DNA from: Syntrophomonadaceae bacterium
GTDB lineage: Bacteria; Bacillota_D; Dethiobacteria; DTU022; UBA8154
NCBI GenBank assembly: GCA_007120815.1
Contig: SKMY01000147.1
Coordinates: 1 to 7,236, forward strand
DNA length: 7,236 nt
Reading direction: 5' to 3'
Part shown: positions 5,199 to 7,236 of the stretch, piece by piece
Position numbering within the stretch: the stretch's first letter is position 1
Layout of the letters: the number at the start of each line of letters is the position of its first letter
Made by a program: the position numbers and the translations under genes
The notes under the pieces: model-generated
What the model saw: only the letters and a program-made list of their open reading frames with translations
Database searches by the model: none
What the model was told of the DNA's origin: nothing

Positions 5199-6953
5199 TC
5201 AAAGGGACGAAGAAGCCTTAATTTTTTGGAGTTTTCGAACTACAGTAGACTGGTCAATGCCCAAAACCCGGGCTGCTTTTCGAGTTGTCCTGTGTTTTTC
5301 CAGGGCTGTTAAAATGAGCTCCTCTTCCAGCCGGGATACGGCTTCTTTCAGTGTGCTGTCCTTGTTAAACTTAAACTTAAACTCCTCGTCGGAACCGGCA
5401 TACCTGGACTTAAAATGCTGCGGGATCTGTTCCAACCCGATAACCGGCTCACGGGATAGAACAACCAGGCGTTCTATCAGGTTTTGAAGTTCCCTGACAT
5501 TGCCGGGCCAGGGGTAGTCGATTAAGCAATCAATCGCTTCAACAGATATGCGCTTATTTAAGTTGTGCTCCCGGTTAAACTTGCTGATAAAATAATTTAT
5601 CAGGGCCGGCACATCTTCCTTTCTTTCCCTGAGGGGAGGAATATTGATGGGCACCACGTTTAATCGGTAGTACAAATCTTCACGAAAATCTCCATCCTGG
5701 ACCCTTTTTTCCAGGTCCTTGTTGGTTGCAGCAATCACCCTGACATCAAGAGAAACCAGCTTTGTGCCACCGATCCGCATGATTTGGCCGTCTTGAAAAA
5801 CCCTCAGGAGCTTGACCTGAAGACTTAACGGAAGCTCGGCAATTTCATCCAGAAAAATGGTTCCTTTATTTGCCAGCTCAAACATGCCCAGCTTGCCCCG
5901 GCGATCGGCACCGGTAAAAGCACCCCGCTCATACCCAAATAACTCCGACTCCAACAGGTTTTCCGGTATCGCGCCGCAGTTTACCTTGATAAAGGATTCA
6001 TCCTTTCGGTCGCTGGCCTGGACGATGGCATTTGCAATACCTTCTTTGCCCACACCTGATTCCCCGGTAATCAATACCGTGGAATTAACCTGCCCCACCC
6101 TGACAGCCAGGTCAAACACATGCTGCATTTTTGAACTGTGAACAATAAAGTCTTCCAGTTTAAGCTGACCGGAACGCAACCTGTCCAGCTCTTCCTTGTA
6201 CTGCGCTGCCAGCTTATTTTTTGATTCGCTTTCCACTTTAAGTTTCATTAATTCCGTGATATCTCTCACGTTGGTTACCACGCGATCGACCTCGCCATTT
6301 TCTTTAAGAATAGGATTGCCGGTTATCAGTACATTTTTTTCTTTGTTTTTGTTATATATCTTATGCATAATGGTAACGGGTTCTTTTTCTTCCAGCACCC
6401 GGAGGGTAACAGAGTCGGAAAAGTAGCCTTCATCCACAAGATCCTGCATGTGACGCCCAACCACTTCTTCCTTCTTGATGCCTGTTATTCTTTCATAGGC
6501 CGTGTTCAGATGCAGGGTATAACCTTTCCCATCGGTGATCCACATGCCATCATAGGAAGATTCAATAATGGCATCCAACTCTTCCTTAATTTTCCGTTCT
6601 TCCTTTAGCTCTTTTGTGACTTGCTCAATATCGGATATATCCTGAAATACCCCAATGGCCCCAACCAAAACCCCGCCCTGATTATAAATCGGGGTTCTGT
6701 TACTGATCACCGTTCTGTTATTGATTTGCAGCTTTTGGGTCGGCCTGTTTTCTTCTGTTTCCAAAATTTCCAGCAAGCCGGTATTAGGAATCAACTTATC
6801 CACTTTCTGGCCCAACGCTTCTTCCAAAGTTACCCCGATAAAACGGGCGGCAGATTTATTCAAAAAAATAATATTCCCTTCTTTATCAATGGCCAGGATC
6901 CCATTGTATATCGCGTTAATGAATTGATCCAGGTCAATGCTTTTCTTAACCAA
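5199..6953 (-). CDS. Sigma-54-dependent transcriptional activator with two PAS domains
   Basis: A bacterial enhancer-binding protein that uses ATP hydrolysis to open sigma-54 RNA polymerase promoters. With the TTG start (584 residues): PAS 1 at about 5-105, PAS 2 at about 122-232, a charged likely coiled-coil linker to about 262, then an AAA+ domain with Walker A GESGVGKE (298-304 region), the sigma-54-contacting GAFTGA loop (344-349), Walker B TIFLDE (365-370), arginine-finger segment FREDLYYRLN and WPGNVREL (482-489). The Fis/TyrR-like helix-turn-helix TRKAARVLGIDQSTVVRKL is at the C-terminus. All key AAA+ residues are present. TTG at 6953 is chosen because GGAGGT (6961-6966) lies seven bases upstream; an in-frame ATG at 6992 lacks a comparable site and its codons overlap a palindrome. 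There is no receiver domain, so PAS probably senses a ligand or the redox state. The -24/-12 promoter and palindromes just downstream mark the symporter operon as its target. Confidence 0.95.
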   Translation of the reverse strand: MVKKSIDLDQFINAIYNGILAIDKEGNIIFLNKSAARFIGVTLEEALGQKVDKLIPNTGLLEILETEENRPTQKLQINNRTVISNRTPIYNQGGVLVGAIGVFQDISDIEQVTKELKEERKIKEELDAIIESSYDGMWITDGKGYTLHLNTAYERITGIKKEEVVGRHMQDLVDEGYFSDSVTLRVLEEKEPVTIMHKIYNKNKEKNVLITGNPILKENGEVDRVVTNVRDITELMKLKVESESKNKLAAQYKEELDRLRSGQLKLEDFIVHSSKMQHVFDLAVRVGQVNSTVLITGESGVGKEGIANAIVQASDRKDESFIKVNCGAIPENLLESELFGYERGAFTGADRRGKLGMFELANKGTIFLDEIAELPLSLQVKLLRVFQDGQIMRIGGTKLVSLDVRVIAATNKDLEKRVQDGDFREDLYYRLNVVPINIPPLRERKEDVPALINYFISKFNREHNLNKRISVEAIDCLIDYPWPGNVRELQNLIERLVVLSREPVIGLEQIPQHFKSRYAGSDEEFKFKFNKDSTLKEAVSRLEEELILTALEKHRTTRKAARVLGIDQSTVVRKLQKIKASSSL

Positions 6954-6974
6954 AAACCACACCTCCATGCGAGA

Positions 6975-6990
6975 TATGCAATACTGCATC
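6975..6990. promoter_or_regulatory. Palindrome TATGCA-N4-TGCATC in the activator gene leader
   Basis: TATGCAATACTGCATC matches 11 of 12 arm positions of the site at 5145-5160. It lies nine bases upstream of the Shine-Dalgarno of the activator gene, downstream of or within any promoter for it, where a bound protein would be expected to repress. This suggests negative autoregulation. Confidence 0.5.
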
Positions 6991-7211
6991 ACTGCTTTGT
7001 TATATTAAACACTTTATAGGCCTTTTCCTTCTTATATAAAAAAATATCGTTAAGTTTTTTTAAAAAACATGACTTATCAGGCACCGTTGGGTCTAAAAAA
7101 ACAAAAACACCTTGCGTTTCTTTTCTTTCAAATTTTTTTTCTTGACAAACGTTTTAAAAGGCAATGAAAATATTAGCAACCGGTTTTAAGCCGACCACCG
7201 AAGCCCCAGTT

Positions 7212-7236
7212 GATGATTTTTTGCATCAGAGATGCA
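7212..7236. promoter_or_regulatory. Tandem copies of the activator palindrome at the right window edge
   Basis: GATGAT-TTTT-TGCATC (7212-7227) matches 10 of 12 arm positions, and a perfect GATGCA half (7231-7236) ends the window exactly 19 bases further on, probably opening another site. TGCATC-AGA-GATGCA (7222-7236) is also a perfect inverted repeat. These may be further autoregulatory sites or may serve a gene beyond the window. Confidence 0.4.

Larger units (their letters stand above)
6954..7236. other. AT-rich leader and control region of the activator gene
   Basis: No convincing gene is present. It holds the ribosome-binding site GGAGGT (6961-6966), a palindrome at 6975-6990, a possible sigma-A promoter on the minus strand (TATAAA at 7013-7018 with a poor TTTATA 16 bases upstream), several A- and T-runs, and palindromic sites at 7212-7236. 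I saw no -24/-12 promoter here. The start of whatever lies to the right is not visible. Confidence 0.5.

Noticed and set aside
6953..6992. Alternative ATG start at 6992 for the sigma-54 activator
   Set aside because: It has no good Shine-Dalgarno, the 13 extra residues precede the PAS domain without similarity, and the codons overlap a palindromic site; TTG at 6953 has an ideally spaced GGAGGT.

Overview
The window looks like chromosomal DNA of a Gram-positive, Clostridia-type anaerobe, perhaps of the Peptococcaceae/Desulfotomaculum kind. This is inferred from strong AGGAGG ribosome-binding sites, a TTG start with a good Shine-Dalgarno, moderate GC in genes with AT-rich spacers, and a PAS/AAA+/Fis sigma-54 activator beside the operon it probably controls. 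No RNA gene, insertion sequence or CRISPR array was found. Every convincing gene is on the minus strand, so transcription runs from high to low coordinates.

In transcription order: (1) 6954-7236, an AT-rich leader carrying copies of a GATGCA-N4-TGCATC palindrome. (2) 5199-6953, a sigma-54-dependent transcription activator with two PAS domains and a TyrR-like helix-turn-helix. (3) 4514-5198, a 685-base control region. It holds one clear and one degenerate copy of the palindrome, a near-consensus -24/-12 promoter, a possible 48-codon ORF ending inside an intrinsic terminator, a perfect 17-base palindrome, and a 23-residue leader ORF with an extremely strong Shine-Dalgarno. (4) 4184-4513 and 2514-4181, a small two-helix membrane protein and a sodium:solute symporter of the acetate-permease type, translationally coupled. 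(5) 1932-2513, a region of duplication and decay: two diverged copies of a hairpin element flank a broken copy of the symporter's 3' end. (6) 1377-1931, a Yip1-like membrane protein. (7) 1-1324, an acyl-CoA synthetase (AMP-binding family) running off the left edge and interrupted by one in-frame TAA; the frame is otherwise intact with its motifs on both sides.

The working model is a carboxylate uptake and activation locus. A PAS-sensing activator would bind the palindromes and switch on the sigma-54 promoter, the symporter would import an organic acid with sodium, and the synthetase would activate it to a CoA thioester. The substrate cannot be read from the sequence. The most notable points are the lone stop codon in the synthetase, the matching palindromes at the sigma-54 promoter and around the regulator's own start, the terminator between that promoter and the symporter genes, and the duplicated hairpin whose pairing survives divergence only in minus-strand RNA.
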